DNA of 64,000 nucleotides from Bradyrhizobium sp. LHD-71 (GCF_031157255.1 NZ_JAVIFX010000019.1:62001-126000), one strand, 5' to 3'. Positions 41,210 to 51,190 are shown, numbered from the stretch's first letter. Made by a program: numbers and translations. Notes: generated by a model not told the origin, from the sequence alone.

Positions 41210-43348
41210 ATGGACGGAACGCGGATGATGACGAGAGCTGTCGCAGCGCCCGTCGCCGATCGTCTCTCCGCGGCGGACGCGCTGGAGATGAAGCTCGAGG
41301 GCGCCGCCGACATCGGACTCGGCGTCACGCGATGGTCGATCATCGCGCTCGCCATGGCTTTCGCGGCCTTCCAGCTATGGACGGCATTGTTCAACTCGCT
41401 TGCTGCGATCACGCTGCGCAGCGTTCACGCATCCTTCCTCGTCCTGTTGTGCCTCTTGATCTTTTCCGCCGGTCAGCGCCCCCGGACAGGACAGGCGCCG
41501 TGGTATGACTGGCTGCTCGCCGGTCTCGCCACCTTGTGTGGCGTCTATTTCTACCTGGAGGCCGAGCAGTTCGGCTTTCGGGTCGGTTTCCCGACCTCGG
41601 TTGACCTCGTTGTCGGCTCGCTATTCGTCGTCCTTGTATTCGAAGCCACGCGGCGGGCAACGGGCTATGCCTTGCCCTTGCTCTGCGGCGCCGTTCTGCT
41701 GTGGGGTTTCTTCGGTCAATATCTGCCGGGCGCGCTCGCGCATCGCGGTTACGATTACGATCAGATTGTCGGCCAGCTGGTGATCGGCACCGAAGGTCTG
41801 TTCGGCACGGCCACGGCCGTTTCGGCGACCTACATCTTTCTCTTCGTCCTGTTCGCCGCCTTCCTGCAGCAGTCGGGCATCCTCACGCTCTTCAATGACA
41901 TCGCGATCAGGCTGGTCGGCGGATGGCGATCGGGGCCGGCGCAGGCCTGCATCGTGTCTTCGGCCCTCATGGGCACGATCAGCGGCTCGGGCATCGCCAA
42001 TGTCGTCACGTCAGGTCAGGTGACCATCCCCCTGATGCGACGCTATGGCTACCGATCGGAGTTCGCTGCCGGCGTGGAAGTGTCGTCCAGCATGGGCGGG
42101 CAGATCATGCCGCCGGTCATGGGCGCCGGGGCGTTCATCATGGCCGAGATGCTCGGAATTCCCTATGCGACGATCGCCATGGCTGCGGTCATCCCGGCGA
42201 TTCTTTACTTCCTCGGCATCGCCTGGGTCTCGTACCTGGAAGCGCGGCGTCTCGACCTTTCGATTATGGGCGAGCGAAGCGACGCCGCGCTTCGAACAGC
42301 TATGGGGATGTCGCAGGCAACGCTGAGGGGCCGGCTGCACCTGCTGCTTCCCCTCGCCGTCATCATTGCGCTCCTGTTCGGAGGCTATACGCCAATCTAT
42401 TCGGCGCTCGCCGCGCTCGGGTTCACCATCATCCTGATTTTGTCGACGTCGCTTGCGCCACTCGTCGTGCCGAAGCTTCGCTGGCTGATCTACGTGGTGA
42501 CGCTGGGGGTCGCATCCGCCTTGCTTTATTGGTCGGACTCCCGTGCGCTGATCGTCTTGATCGCCGCACTCGGGCTTGCATGCGCGGTCTTTCCGTCCGG
42601 CCGCGCCACGCTCTTGCTCTGCTTCAGAAGCGCCTATCACGGTACGATCAATGCCGTTGCCGTCGGTATCACCTGTGTCATCGTCGGCGTCTTCGACGGA
42701 ATATTCGGCCTCAGCGGCGTGATGCTCGAGGTCGCGTCGAGCATCGTTGCACTCGGGGCTGACCATCTCTGGCTCAGCCTCGTTCTGGCCATGGCGATCT
42801 GTCTCGTGCTGGGACTGGGGCTGCCGACGGTTCCAAGCTACGTCATCTGTGCTGTGGTCGTCACGCCTGCGCTCGCAAAGCTCGGCGTTGCGGCGCTCGT
42901 GTCGCACATGTTCGTATTCTATTTCTCGGTGCTCGCGCAGTTGACGCCGCCGGTCGCCTTGGCGGCGATTGCCGCGTTGCCTTTTGCCGGCCCCAATGCG
43001 TCGTCATTGCGCATCTCGGTCATCGGCACCATGCTTGCCTTGTCCGGCGTGCTCGTTCCGTTCGTGGCGGTCTACTCTCCGGAGTTGCTGCTGATCGAAG
43101 GTGCCTGGTCGGACACGATCCTCGCGACGCTCCGTGTGCTGCTGGCCGTTGGCTATTCCGGCGTTGCGATGATCGGGTATTTCCGTGTCGCGGTTGGCGC
43201 CGGCGGCCGTCTTGCGCTGGCGATCGGTGCGTTGCTTCTTGTTTCCACGGATTTCCTGTGGTTCAGCACCGGCGCCGTGCTTGGATTGTTCGTTCTCACG
43301 GCGAATGCCTGGGAGCGCCCCAGGCAACTGATCAGCTCGGGAGGCTAG
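41210..43348 (+). CDS. TRAP transporter fused permease (4TM + 12TM)
   Basis: 712 residues. N-terminal four-helix part fused to the large permease, as usual for TAXI systems. G-T-I-S-G-S-G-I-A-N-V-V-T-S-G, S-S-S-M-G-G-Q-I-M-P-P-V-M-G-A-G-A-F and G-L-G-L-P-T-V-P-S-Y mark the conserved loops. Secondary transport driven by an ion gradient. Start is uncertain: ATG 41210, 41225 or 41228, or TTG 41183 near the end of the upstream gene. In operon with the TAXI binding protein; the GntR regulator follows 8 bp later. Confidence 0.92.
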   Translation: MDGTRMMTRAVAAPVADRLSAADALEMKLEGAADIGLGVTRWSIIALAMAFAAFQLWTALFNSLAAITLRSVHASFLVLLCLLIFSAGQRPRTGQAPWYDWLLAGLATLCGVYFYLEAEQFGFRVGFPTSVDLVVGSLFVVLVFEATRRATGYALPLLCGAVLLWGFFGQYLPGALAHRGYDYDQIVGQLVIGTEGLFGTATAVSATYIFLFVLFAAFLQQSGILTLFNDIAIRLVGGWRSGPAQACIVSSALMGTISGSGIANVVTSGQVTIPLMRRYGYRSEFAAGVEVSSSMGGQIMPPVMGAGAFIMAEMLGIPYATIAMAAVIPAILYFLGIAWVSYLEARRLDLSIMGERSDAALRTAMGMSQATLRGRLHLLLPLAVIIALLFGGYTPIYSALAALGFTIILILSTSLAPLVVPKLRWLIYVVTLGVASALLYWSDSRALIVLIAALGLACAVFPSGRATLLLCFRSAYHGTINAVAVGITCVIVGVFDGIFGLSGVMLEVASSIVALGADHLWLSLVLAMAICLVLGLGLPTVPSYVICAVVVTPALAKLGVAALVSHMFVFYFSVLAQLTPPVALAAIAALPFAGPNASSLRISVIGTMLALSGVLVPFVAVYSPELLLIEGAWSDTILATLRVLLAVGYSGVAMIGYFRVAVGAGGRLALAIGALLLVSTDFLWFSTGAVLGLFVLTANAWERPRQLISSGG

Positions 43349-43356
43349 CAGGATCA

Positions 43357-44109
43357 ATGGTCAAAACGCCCGTCGCGCCGCAGACCGGAAATCGGTCGAT
43401 CTGGTCTCATCTGAAGACTGAGCTGCGTGAAGAGATCGTCTCAGGCCGTTTCGCACAGCGCGAGCAATTGCCGAGCGAGAACGATCTTGCCGAGCTGTTT
43501 GGTGTCCACCGGCACACCGTCAGAAAGGTGATCCGGGCGCTCGAAAGCGAAGGTCTGCTGCGTGTCCAACATGGCAGCGGCACCTTCGTGAACAGGGAGT
43601 TTCTCGATTACCATATCGGCGTGCGGACCCGCTTCACGGAAAATGTCGAGCGTCAGGGCCTGACGACCGTCGGTCAGCTTCTGGCCAGCACCGAAGAGGC
43701 AGCCTCCGGCGAGGTTGCAAAGATCCTGGCGCTCAAAGCCGGCGAGCAGGTGGTGCGTCTCGACCTGCTGCGCCACGTCGAGGAGCAGCCGGTCTCGTTC
43801 GCGACGCACTTCCTGCCGGCAGCGCGATTTAAGGGCATAGCCGAGGCTTTTGTCCGTTTGAGATCCCTCACAAGCGCCCTCAAGCATTTCGGCATCGAGG
43901 ACTATGTGCGCGTCGAAACGGTCGTCGTCGCGCGCTTGCCGACGGACGAAGAGGCAAGACACCTGAACCAAACGCACAACTCACCGATCTTTGAGCTTCA
44001 GGGTCATAATGCTGATGTCAGAGGCAAGGTCTTCCTGTATTCGGTAACCCGGATGTCGTCGCTGCGCGTCCAGCTCCGCTTCGGCAGCCGCGCCGGCGAA
44101 GCCGACTAA
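43357..44109 (+). CDS. GntR-family regulator, PhnF-like (HutC group)
   Basis: 250 residues. N-terminal winged helix: L-K-T-E-L-R-E-E-I-V-S-G-R-F, L-P-S-E-N-D-L-A-E-L-F-G-V-H-R-H-T-V-R-K-V-I-R-A-L. It ends in a UTRA ligand domain that starts L-D-Y-H-I-G-V-R-T-R-F-T-E-N, the motif typical of PhnF regulators of phosphonate genes. AGGA 3 bp before ATG. Immediately after the permease, so it is a local regulator of the dioxygenase/TAXI cluster; the ligand may be the transported compound. The PhnF likeness hints at a phosphonate or similar anion, but no C-P lyase genes are present. Confidence 0.9.
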   Translation: MVKTPVAPQTGNRSIWSHLKTELREEIVSGRFAQREQLPSENDLAELFGVHRHTVRKVIRALESEGLLRVQHGSGTFVNREFLDYHIGVRTRFTENVERQGLTTVGQLLASTEEAASGEVAKILALKAGEQVVRLDLLRHVEEQPVSFATHFLPAARFKGIAEAFVRLRSLTSALKHFGIEDYVRVETVVVARLPTDEEARHLNQTHNSPIFELQGHNADVRGKVFLYSVTRMSSLRVQLRFGSRAGEAD

Positions 44110-44192
44110 TTCATTTGAGTGTAACCCTCGTTCCTATAAAAGACCGATTTCCGGTGCGAGTATGCGTCCGGCTACCACGGGACTATGGGTTC

Positions 44193-45041
44193 ATGAACTG
44201 CACCGGAAGATTTGCTCTGCCGCTCGTCTGCCTATCGCTATTCTCGCTACCGGCTTTTGCTCAATCGCCGCGACAGGAGCAGCAGGGTCTGTCGGGGCCT
44301 GCGTCAAGCGAATGGCTGGTGACGGTGGGTGCGTGGACATATGCGCAACCAGAATTCGAGGGCTCGAACGACCTGACCTTCGGGGCGAGCCCCATCATCA
44401 ATATCCGTCGCCGCGGTGAGCGCGAGTGGCTGTCGCTTCCCAACGATCATGGTGGTCCGACGCTTTTCTCGACCGCCAACTTTCGCTTCGGGCCGTCGTT
44501 CAACTTCGTCCGGGAGCGCGATGACGACGACGCGTTGCGTGGACTCGGCAGCGTCGACTGGGCTTTGGAGGTGGGCGCCTTCGCCGAGTTCTGGCCGGCC
44601 GACTTCTTTCGGACGCGCGTCGAGGTCAGGCGCGGTTTCAACGGTCACGAGGGATTTGTAGCCGATTTGTCGGCCGATGCCGTCTGGCGCCTGGCGCCGG
44701 CCTGGACCCTGACCGCCGGTCCGCGCCTGTCAGTCGCCGATGGCGAATATATGAGCACCTACTTTTCGGTCTCGCCTTTCCAATCCATCACGTCGGGTCT
44801 CGCACGGTATGATGCCAAGGGCGGCTTTAAGTCCGCGGGAGTGGGATCAAGCCTGACCTACCAATGGACGCCCGCGGTCGCCACGACCGCGTTCGTCGAA
44901 TATGAGCGGCTGCTCGGCGATGCGGCGAAGAGCCCGATCGTCGAAGATCGCGGCTCGCCGGATCAGCTCACTGTCGGCATGGGCGTCAAATACACGTTCA
45001 GTGTCGTTACGGCGAACTGGCCGCTCTTTTCCGGTCGCTGA
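44193..45041 (+). CDS. MipA/OmpV-family outer-membrane protein
   Basis: 282 residues. Signal peptide (L-P-L-V-C-L-S-L-F-S-L-P-A-F-A-Q). G-A-W-T-Y-A-Q-P-E-F-E-G-S and P-I-I-N-I-R-R-R-G begin the family pattern, and the end G-M-G-V-K-Y-T-F resembles the closing strand of a beta-barrel, though a small tail follows it. MipA/OmpV proteins are outer-membrane barrels linked to murein hydrolase scaffolding or stress. Followed 25 bp later by the DUF3108 gene on the same strand. Confidence 0.87.
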   Translation: MNCTGRFALPLVCLSLFSLPAFAQSPRQEQQGLSGPASSEWLVTVGAWTYAQPEFEGSNDLTFGASPIINIRRRGEREWLSLPNDHGGPTLFSTANFRFGPSFNFVRERDDDDALRGLGSVDWALEVGAFAEFWPADFFRTRVEVRRGFNGHEGFVADLSADAVWRLAPAWTLTAGPRLSVADGEYMSTYFSVSPFQSITSGLARYDAKGGFKSAGVGSSLTYQWTPAVATTAFVEYERLLGDAAKSPIVEDRGSPDQLTVGMGVKYTFSVVTANWPLFSGR

Positions 45042-45066
45042 ACGCGGTTTCGGAGCAGGCCGGATC

Positions 45067-45843
45067 ATGATGCGTCGACGGTTCATCGCGGCGTCCACCA
45101 TCTGTCTTGCGTTTCCCTGCTATTCAAACGCGTTGTCGGCAGCCGACACCGAACATCGTTATTCGATCAGGCTCGCTGGACTGCCGATCGGCAGTGCGAC
45201 CCTTGAACCATCGCTGATGCCGGAGCGATATGCCGCGAAGGTGCGCGCCGAGGCCGGATGGTTGGGCGTCGGATACCGCATTGAAGGGGAAGCCGGTGGA
45301 CTGCGGTCCGGCCCGGCGCTCACACCGGAAACCTTCCGAATGGTGATCTCGGGGCGCACGTCCACCCCCACCACCATCTCCATGCGGTTTGCCGGGCAGA
45401 CCGTTGTGGACTACGCGATGACACCACCCGCCGCCGCTAACGATCTGCAGAACCGGGTGCCGATTACCGCGGATCAACTGAAGCGCGTAATGGATCCGCT
45501 TTCGGCGCTGATCTCGGCGTCGCTGGTGCTGGACGGCGATTCCGGCCAGCTTTGTCGGAAATCGACGAACGTGTTTGTCGGGTTTGCACGATTCGATCTC
45601 CAGCTCGAACCGAAGGCGCAACCCGCAACGAAAGGCGATGCGCCGCAGTCGGTGATTTGCCGGGCCAGATACAAGCCGGTCGCCGGACACAGGCCGGATG
45701 CGCCTGCCCTGGTGCGGCTCGCCGCGAGCCAGGACATCGAGGTCACGTTCCAGCGGAACAGGCAGGACGGCCTCTGGGTCATGTTGCGCATTGCTCTTCC
45801 GACTTCGGTGGGACAGCTCGTCGTGCAGCGTCGCGGCCCGTAA
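45067..45843 (+). CDS. DUF3108 exported protein
   Basis: 258 residues. Signal peptide (I-A-A-S-T-I-C-L-A-F-P-C-Y-S-N-A-L-S-A). Y-S-I-R-L-A-G-L-P-I-G-S-A-T-L-E is the opening of DUF3108, followed by the beta-rich body and a C-terminal R-I-A-L-P-T-S-V-G-Q-L-V-V-Q-R. Function unknown; periplasmic. GGAGCAGG precedes the double ATG at 45067/45070. Same strand and close to the MipA gene, so probably one operon. Confidence 0.82.
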   Translation: MMRRRFIAASTICLAFPCYSNALSAADTEHRYSIRLAGLPIGSATLEPSLMPERYAAKVRAEAGWLGVGYRIEGEAGGLRSGPALTPETFRMVISGRTSTPTTISMRFAGQTVVDYAMTPPAAANDLQNRVPITADQLKRVMDPLSALISASLVLDGDSGQLCRKSTNVFVGFARFDLQLEPKAQPATKGDAPQSVICRARYKPVAGHRPDAPALVRLAASQDIEVTFQRNRQDGLWVMLRIALPTSVGQLVVQRRGP

Positions 45844-45886
45844 TTGGCCGAACGGCGTAGCCGCTGAGGGTTGAATTATCCGTCGA

Positions 45887-45910
45887 AACATACCATACGG
45901 ATGGTTTGTT
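45887..45910. promoter_or_regulatory. Candidate TetR operator of the RND efflux locus
   Basis: Arms AACATACCAT and ATGGTTTGTT around ACGG, 9 of 10 positions pairing. About 92 bp before the TetR gene that precedes the RND pump; the size and symmetry fit AcrR-like sites. Confidence 0.55.
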
Positions 45911-46001
45911 AGGCGGGCAGAAAGGTATTATCCATGGCGCCCTCGATCCGGGCCGGTCTGGGCATGGTTCGCGTTGCCATCATCGTTGGCGGAGTCCCGT
46001 C

Positions 46002-46601
46002 GTGAATGAGTCCAGTGTCAGGGCGCATCGAACGATGGAAAACCTTCACAGGCGCAAGAAGCAGCCGGACGTCGTGCGTCGCAATCTCCTGGATTGCGCG
46101 GCGCGACTTGCCGCGGAACACGGTCTTGCCAGCCTGACGATCCAGGCGGTCTCCGACGCGGCGGGAGTCACGAAGGGGGGCCTGCTGCACCATTTTCCCA
46201 ACAAGCAGGCGCTCGTCGAGGCCGTGTTCTTCGATCTCCTGGAGCAGCTCGACCACGACATCGATACGCGAATGGCGGCCGACCCCGAGTCGCGTGGCCG
46301 TTTCACCAGAGCCTATCTGGGTGCTTGCTTCTTCGATCGCCCCGATGCGGACGAGCGGAGAATCTGGTCAGCCCTGTCGGTCACCTCGATCACCGATCCA
46401 ATGATGCGGCGGCTTTGGTCGCAATGGCTGGAAGCCAGGCTTGAGCGGCATCGTGAAACTGACACCGGACTCGTGTTCGATATGGTGAGACTCGCCGCCG
46501 ACGGCATCTGGCTCGCCTACGTCGTCGAGGCAGAGCACAAGGTCTCGACGGATCTGCCGAGTTTGCGCGCGCGGCTCATCGCCATGACGCGAGACGGATG
46601 A
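46002..46601 (+). CDS. TetR/AcrR-family regulator of RND efflux
   Basis: 199 residues from GTG 46002 (CGGAG 7 bp before); ATG 46035 is a shorter alternative. DNA-binding domain: V-R-R-N-L-L-D-C-A-A-R-L-A-A-E-H-G-L, S-L-T-I-Q-A-V-S-D-A-A-G-V-T-K-G-G-L-L-H-H-F-P-N-K. G-L-L-H-H-F rather than the usual L-Y-Y-H-F is common in one TetR subgroup. Directly upstream of the RND pump on the same strand, so it probably represses itself and the pump from the dyad at 45887-45910. Confidence 0.9.
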   Translation: MNESSVRAHRTMENLHRRKKQPDVVRRNLLDCAARLAAEHGLASLTIQAVSDAAGVTKGGLLHHFPNKQALVEAVFFDLLEQLDHDIDTRMAADPESRGRFTRAYLGACFFDRPDADERRIWSALSVTSITDPMMRRLWSQWLEARLERHRETDTGLVFDMVRLAADGIWLAYVVEAEHKVSTDLPSLRARLIAMTRDG

Positions 46602-46764
46602 GGCGCCACACAAGTCCTCCACGGAACACGCCAGGACTACGCCCTCGCACCGCAATCCCGACGATCCCTCGCGAATGCGCGCGATCTCAGCCTCCGCGTG
46701 GCGATAGACGGATCAATCGTTTGAGACGAGACAACTGCGCCACGACGCACAACGGAACTAGAGT

Positions 46765-47955
46765 ATGACTAACGTCGCAACGCCGTCTTTGACATTGACC
46801 GCGCTTGTCCTTGTCGCCGCACTTTCGTCCTTGCAGCGAAGCGCCGTCGCGCAGGGTGGAGGAGGAGATGCGCCGCCTCCGACTGTAAGCGTCCTGACTC
46901 TGCAGAAGAGTGCGGTGCCGGTTATGAGCGAATTGCCAGGGCGCGTTGCTGCGACCCGCGCATCGGAAGTTCGCGCGCGCGTCTCTGGAATTCTGCAGCA
47001 ACGCATCTTCGCGCAGGGCAGCCTTGTGAAGGAGGGGGACGTTCTCTACCGCATCGACCCCATGCTCTTCCGTGTGCGCGTTGCGAGCGCCGAGGCAACG
47101 TTGCAGAAGGCGCGGGCCACACAGGCCTTTGCCCGCCAGCAATATGAGCGCCAGAAGACGTTGCGCGAGCGCGACTATGCCAGCGCCGCCGCCTATGACT
47201 CTGCGGCCGCCACGCTTGCGCAGGCCGAGGCCGATGTTGCGCTCGCTCAAGCCGCACTCGATGAAGCCCGGATCAATCTCGGCTACACCGACGTGCGTGC
47301 ACCGATCACCGGTATCATCGGCGGCGCACTCGTCACGGAAGGTACGCTGGTGACGGCGGAGGGCGCCCAGAACCTCGCGCTCATCGAGCAGATCGATCCG
47401 GTCTATGTCGATTTCACGCAATCGTCATCCGAACTGCTGGCGCTCCGCCGTGCGGTCGACGAGGGCAAGCTTGCAAGCCCGGCTCCCGGTGAAGCTCGCG
47501 TCGAACTCGTCTTTGACGATGGCTCCCTCTACCGCCTGCCTGGCAAGCTTCTGTTTGCAAGCGCAAGAGTCGATGCGGCCACAGGTCAGGTCACGTTGCG
47601 GGCGGAATTCCCGAACCCGCGTGGCGAACTCCTTCCCGGTCTCTATGTGCGCGTACGCATCGAGCAGGCGGTTCGTCAGGGAGCGATCTCGATCCCACAA
47701 CGCTCGGTCAGTCGAACCGCGGACGGACACGCACAGGTCTATGTGGTTTCGAAGGACGGGATTGCGCAGCCGCGTGATGTTCGGCTTGGGCAGGCGCTGG
47801 ATGCAAATTGGACGGTCGAATCGGGCTTGCAGGCCGGTGAACAGATCGTCGTCGACGGTGTCCAAAAGGTGCAGCCGGGGAGCAAGGTCGTCTCCGAACC
47901 CTGGCAGCCCGCCACGACCCATCGCACCTCAACCTCCACCCAGGCGACGGAATAG
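46765..47955 (+). CDS. RND efflux periplasmic adaptor (AcrA/MexA type)
   Basis: 396 residues. Signal peptide without a lipobox cysteine, so probably soluble or held by the complex. The lipoyl halves are V-R-A-R-V-S-G-I-L-Q-Q-R and Y-T-D-V-R-A-P-I-T-G-I-I-G, with a long coiled-coil hairpin of Q/A/E/R residues between them (about 110-165). It links the inner-membrane pump encoded 8 bp downstream to an outer-membrane channel. No TolC/OprM gene is present, so the channel must be supplied from elsewhere. Confidence 0.94.
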   Translation: MTNVATPSLTLTALVLVAALSSLQRSAVAQGGGGDAPPPTVSVLTLQKSAVPVMSELPGRVAATRASEVRARVSGILQQRIFAQGSLVKEGDVLYRIDPMLFRVRVASAEATLQKARATQAFARQQYERQKTLRERDYASAAAYDSAAATLAQAEADVALAQAALDEARINLGYTDVRAPITGIIGGALVTEGTLVTAEGAQNLALIEQIDPVYVDFTQSSSELLALRRAVDEGKLASPAPGEARVELVFDDGSLYRLPGKLLFASARVDAATGQVTLRAEFPNPRGELLPGLYVRVRIEQAVRQGAISIPQRSVSRTADGHAQVYVVSKDGIAQPRDVRLGQALDANWTVESGLQAGEQIVVDGVQKVQPGSKVVSEPWQPATTHRTSTSTQATE

Positions 47956-47963
47956 GCGCTCCG

Positions 47964-50900
47964 ATGGCTCAGTTCTTCATCGACCGGCCCGTTCTGGCCT
48001 GGGTCTTCGCGCTGTTCATTTCGATCGGGGGCATGATCGCGTTGCCGTTCCTGCCGATCGCGCAATATCCGAAAGTCGCTCCGCCGCAACTGACCGTTTC
48101 GACCGTCTATCCTGGTGCCTCGCCGCAGGACATTTATCAGGGTGTGACGCGACAGATCGAGGAAGAGCTCAACGGCGTCGACAATCTCCTCTATTTCGAA
48201 TCGACGTCCGATACCTCGGGCTCCATGAGCATCACGGTGACGTTCAAGCCGGGAACGGATATCGAGCAGGCCTCCGTCGACGTGCAGAATCGGATTCGGC
48301 GTGTCGAACCGCGACTGCCGCAGACGGTCAGATCGCAGGGCATCACGGTGGAGGAAGCTGGTGTCGGCTTTCTCCTCTTCGTCATGCTGACGTCGACTGA
48401 CGGAAAGCTGGATGAAGTTGCGCTCGGCGATTACGTCAGTCGCAACATCATCGGTGAACTGCGCCGGCTCGAGGGGGTTGGGCGCGCGCAGCTCTTCTCC
48501 GCACAGCGTGCCATGCGCGTCTGGATCGATCCGGCCAAGATGGTCGGATACAATCTCACCGCATCGGATATCGGCGCGGCGATCACCGCGCAGAACGCTC
48601 AGGTTGCGGCAGGTCAGATCGGTGCTGCGCCCAATCCGGTCGGTCAGGACCTCACCGCCACCGTGCTCGTCAAAGGCCAGTTGAGCGACCCGAAAGAGTT
48701 CGGCGAAATCATCCTGCGCGCCAATCCGGACGGATCGACAGTTCGCCTTCACGACGTCGCCCGGCTCGAGCTCGGTGCCGAGAACTACAATTTCTCAAGC
48801 CGACTCGACGGCAAGCCCAGCGCAGCTCTCGCAATCCAGCTGTCGTCGACCGGCAACGCGGTGGCGACGTCGCAAGCCGTTAACGCGAAGATGAAGGAGC
48901 TGTCGCGCTATTTCCCGCGTGGGGTCGAATATTCGGTTCCTTACGACACCAGTCCATTCGTATCGGCCTCGATCAGCAAAGTGGTCCGTACGCTTGTCGA
49001 GGCGATGATCCTGGTGTTCGTCGTGATGTTCGTGTTTCTGCAGAACTTCCGCTACACCATCATTCCGACCCTGGTCGTTCCCGTCGCGCTGCTCGGTACG
49101 CTCGCGGTGATGTTCGCAACGGGCTTCTCGATCAACGTGCTGACCATGTTTGCCATGGTGCTTGCCATCGGCATTCTCGTCGATGATGCCATCGTTGTCG
49201 TAGAGAATGTCGAGCGTCTCATGGCTGAGGAGGGTCTCTCTCCGAAGGCCGCCACCAGGAAGGCGATGAAGCAGATCACAGGCGCTATTCTCGGCATTAC
49301 GCTGGTGCTCGCTTCGGTCTTCATTCCGATGGCCTTCTTCCCGGGGTCGACGGGCATCATCTACCGCCAGTTCAGCCTGACCATGGTTGTATCGATCCTG
49401 TTCTCGGCGTTCCTGGCTTTGTCACTGACGCCGGCGCTCTGCGCCTCCTTTTTGAGGCCGGTAGCCAAAGGTCATCAGCAAAAGAAAGGGCTCGGCGGTT
49501 GGTTCAACCGCGGTTTCGAGCGCCTCACTGCCGGCTACGCGGGTGCGGTGACCGCCATGCTGCGACGGACCGGCAGGATGATGATCGTCTACCTCGCTCT
49601 TTTCGCGGGTCTCGGTTATCTGTTTCTCAACCTGCCGGGCGCTTTCGTGCCCGACGAGGATCAGGGCTTCATCATCGTCGATGTCCAGGGCCCGCCGGAA
49701 GCGAGCCACAACCGAACGGTGGCCTCGCTCGAACGGATCGAGGCCATATTCAAGGCGGAGCCCGCGGTCGCCAATGTCGTTGCGGTGCAGGGTTTCAGCT
49801 TCTCCGGCAATGGACCGAATGCGGCGATTGCATTCGTCACGCTGAAGGATTGGGCCGAACGCGGGCCCGGAAGCTCGGCCAAGGAGATTGCCGACCGCGC
49901 GAACATGCAGCTCTTCGCTCTCAAGGATGCGACGACATTTGCTCTCTCGCCTCCGCCGATCGAAGGCTTTGGCACGACGAACGGCTTCAGCTTCCGTCTG
50001 CAGGATCGCGGCGGCAAGGGACAGGCGGCGCTCAACGCCGCAGCCGGCGAGCTGATGGCGAAGGCTGCCCAAAGCGGTGTCATTGTCGGGATCAGGCCAG
50101 AGAGCATGCCGGAATCGGCGCAAGTCGTGCTGACGATTGATCGCGAGAAGGCCAATGCCTTCGGCGTGACCTTCGCCGACATCAATAACACCATAACCGC
50201 CAATCTCGGCTCGACCTACATCAACGATTATCCGAACACCGGACGCATGCAGCGCGTTGTCGTACAGGCGCAGGATCGCAGCCGCCTCCAGGCGGAGGAC
50301 CTGCTGAAGTTGAACGTGCGCAATGCGAATGGCGGCATGGTGCCGCTTTCCTCCTTCGCCCTGATCACGTGGCGTAAGGGGCCGTCGCAAATCGTCGGAT
50401 ACAACGGCTATCCCTCTGTCCGTATTGCCGGCGCACCGGCTCCCGGCTTTTCATCGGGTACTGCGATCGCCGAAATGGAACGGCTGGCTTCGCAGCTTCC
50501 GGAAGGCTTCGGCTTCGAATGGACAGGACAATCGCTGGAGGAGATCAAGTCAGGCGCACAGGCTCCCTTCCTGTTGGCGCTCAGTATCCTTTTCGTGTTT
50601 CTGCTGCTCGCGGGACTCTATGAGAGCTGGTCAATCCCGCTCTCAGTGATTCTGGTCGTGCCGCTCGGTGTGATCGGCTCGGTTCTGGCGGTCATGCTTC
50701 GGGACATGTCAAATGATCTCTACTTCAAGGTTGGCTTGATCGCGATCATCGGTCTTTCGGCCAAGAACGCGATCCTGATCGTTGAGTTTGCCAAGGACTA
50801 CTATGCGCAGGGCAAGTCGTTGCGCGAGTCTGCCATTGCCGCCGCGCGCCTCCGATTCCGTCCGATCGTCATGACGTCGTTGGCTTTTGCGCTCGGCGTC

Positions 50901-51122
50901 GTGCCGCTCGCCATCGCGGCCGGTCCCAGCGCCGCCAGCCAGAATGCCATCGGCACCGGCGTCCTCGGCGGCATGATCTCGGCAACGGTTCTCGCGGTCT
51001 TCTTCGTTCCCGCTTTCTTCGTTTTCATCCTGAATGCCCTCTCGACGAGGCGACCGAAATCCGATGTTGAGACGGTGGAGGCGCCTGAACGTCCCTTCGT
51101 CTCTCAGGTGCAATCACGTTGA
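47964..51122 (+). CDS. RND multidrug efflux permease (AcrB/HAE1 family)
   Basis: 1052 residues, full length. F-F-I-D-R-P-V-L-A-W-V-F-A start, the fourth helix G-I-L-V-D-D-A-I-V-V-V-E-N-V with the proton-relay aspartates D407 and D408 at AcrB numbering, G-S-T-G-I-I-Y-R-Q-F-S in the fifth/sixth helix region and I-G-L-S-A-K-N-A-I-L-I-V-E-F-A in the tenth. All hallmarks of a trimeric, proton-driven hydrophobe/amphiphile exporter. Forms the core of the pump with the adaptor upstream; an MFS exporter gene follows 68 bp later. Confidence 0.96.
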   Translation: MAQFFIDRPVLAWVFALFISIGGMIALPFLPIAQYPKVAPPQLTVSTVYPGASPQDIYQGVTRQIEEELNGVDNLLYFESTSDTSGSMSITVTFKPGTDIEQASVDVQNRIRRVEPRLPQTVRSQGITVEEAGVGFLLFVMLTSTDGKLDEVALGDYVSRNIIGELRRLEGVGRAQLFSAQRAMRVWIDPAKMVGYNLTASDIGAAITAQNAQVAAGQIGAAPNPVGQDLTATVLVKGQLSDPKEFGEIILRANPDGSTVRLHDVARLELGAENYNFSSRLDGKPSAALAIQLSSTGNAVATSQAVNAKMKELSRYFPRGVEYSVPYDTSPFVSASISKVVRTLVEAMILVFVVMFVFLQNFRYTIIPTLVVPVALLGTLAVMFATGFSINVLTMFAMVLAIGILVDDAIVVVENVERLMAEEGLSPKAATRKAMKQITGAILGITLVLASVFIPMAFFPGSTGIIYRQFSLTMVVSILFSAFLALSLTPALCASFLRPVAKGHQQKKGLGGWFNRGFERLTAGYAGAVTAMLRRTGRMMIVYLALFAGLGYLFLNLPGAFVPDEDQGFIIVDVQGPPEASHNRTVASLERIEAIFKAEPAVANVVAVQGFSFSGNGPNAAIAFVTLKDWAERGPGSSAKEIADRANMQLFALKDATTFALSPPPIEGFGTTNGFSFRLQDRGGKGQAALNAAAGELMAKAAQSGVIVGIRPESMPESAQVVLTIDREKANAFGVTFADINNTITANLGSTYINDYPNTGRMQRVVVQAQDRSRLQAEDLLKLNVRNANGGMVPLSSFALITWRKGPSQIVGYNGYPSVRIAGAPAPGFSSGTAIAEMERLASQLPEGFGFEWTGQSLEEIKSGAQAPFLLALSILFVFLLLAGLYESWSIPLSVILVVPLGVIGSVLAVMLRDMSNDLYFKVGLIAIIGLSAKNAILIVEFAKDYYAQGKSLRESAIAAARLRFRPIVMTSLAFALGVVPLAIAAGPSAASQNAIGTGVLGGMISATVLAVFFVPAFFVFILNALSTRRPKSDVETVEAPERPFVSQVQSR

Positions 51123-51190
51123 CGAACTCACGATCCGATCATCAGTCGCAACGCGCCGCACATTGAGGTCCATGACGTAGCCGAACGGCC

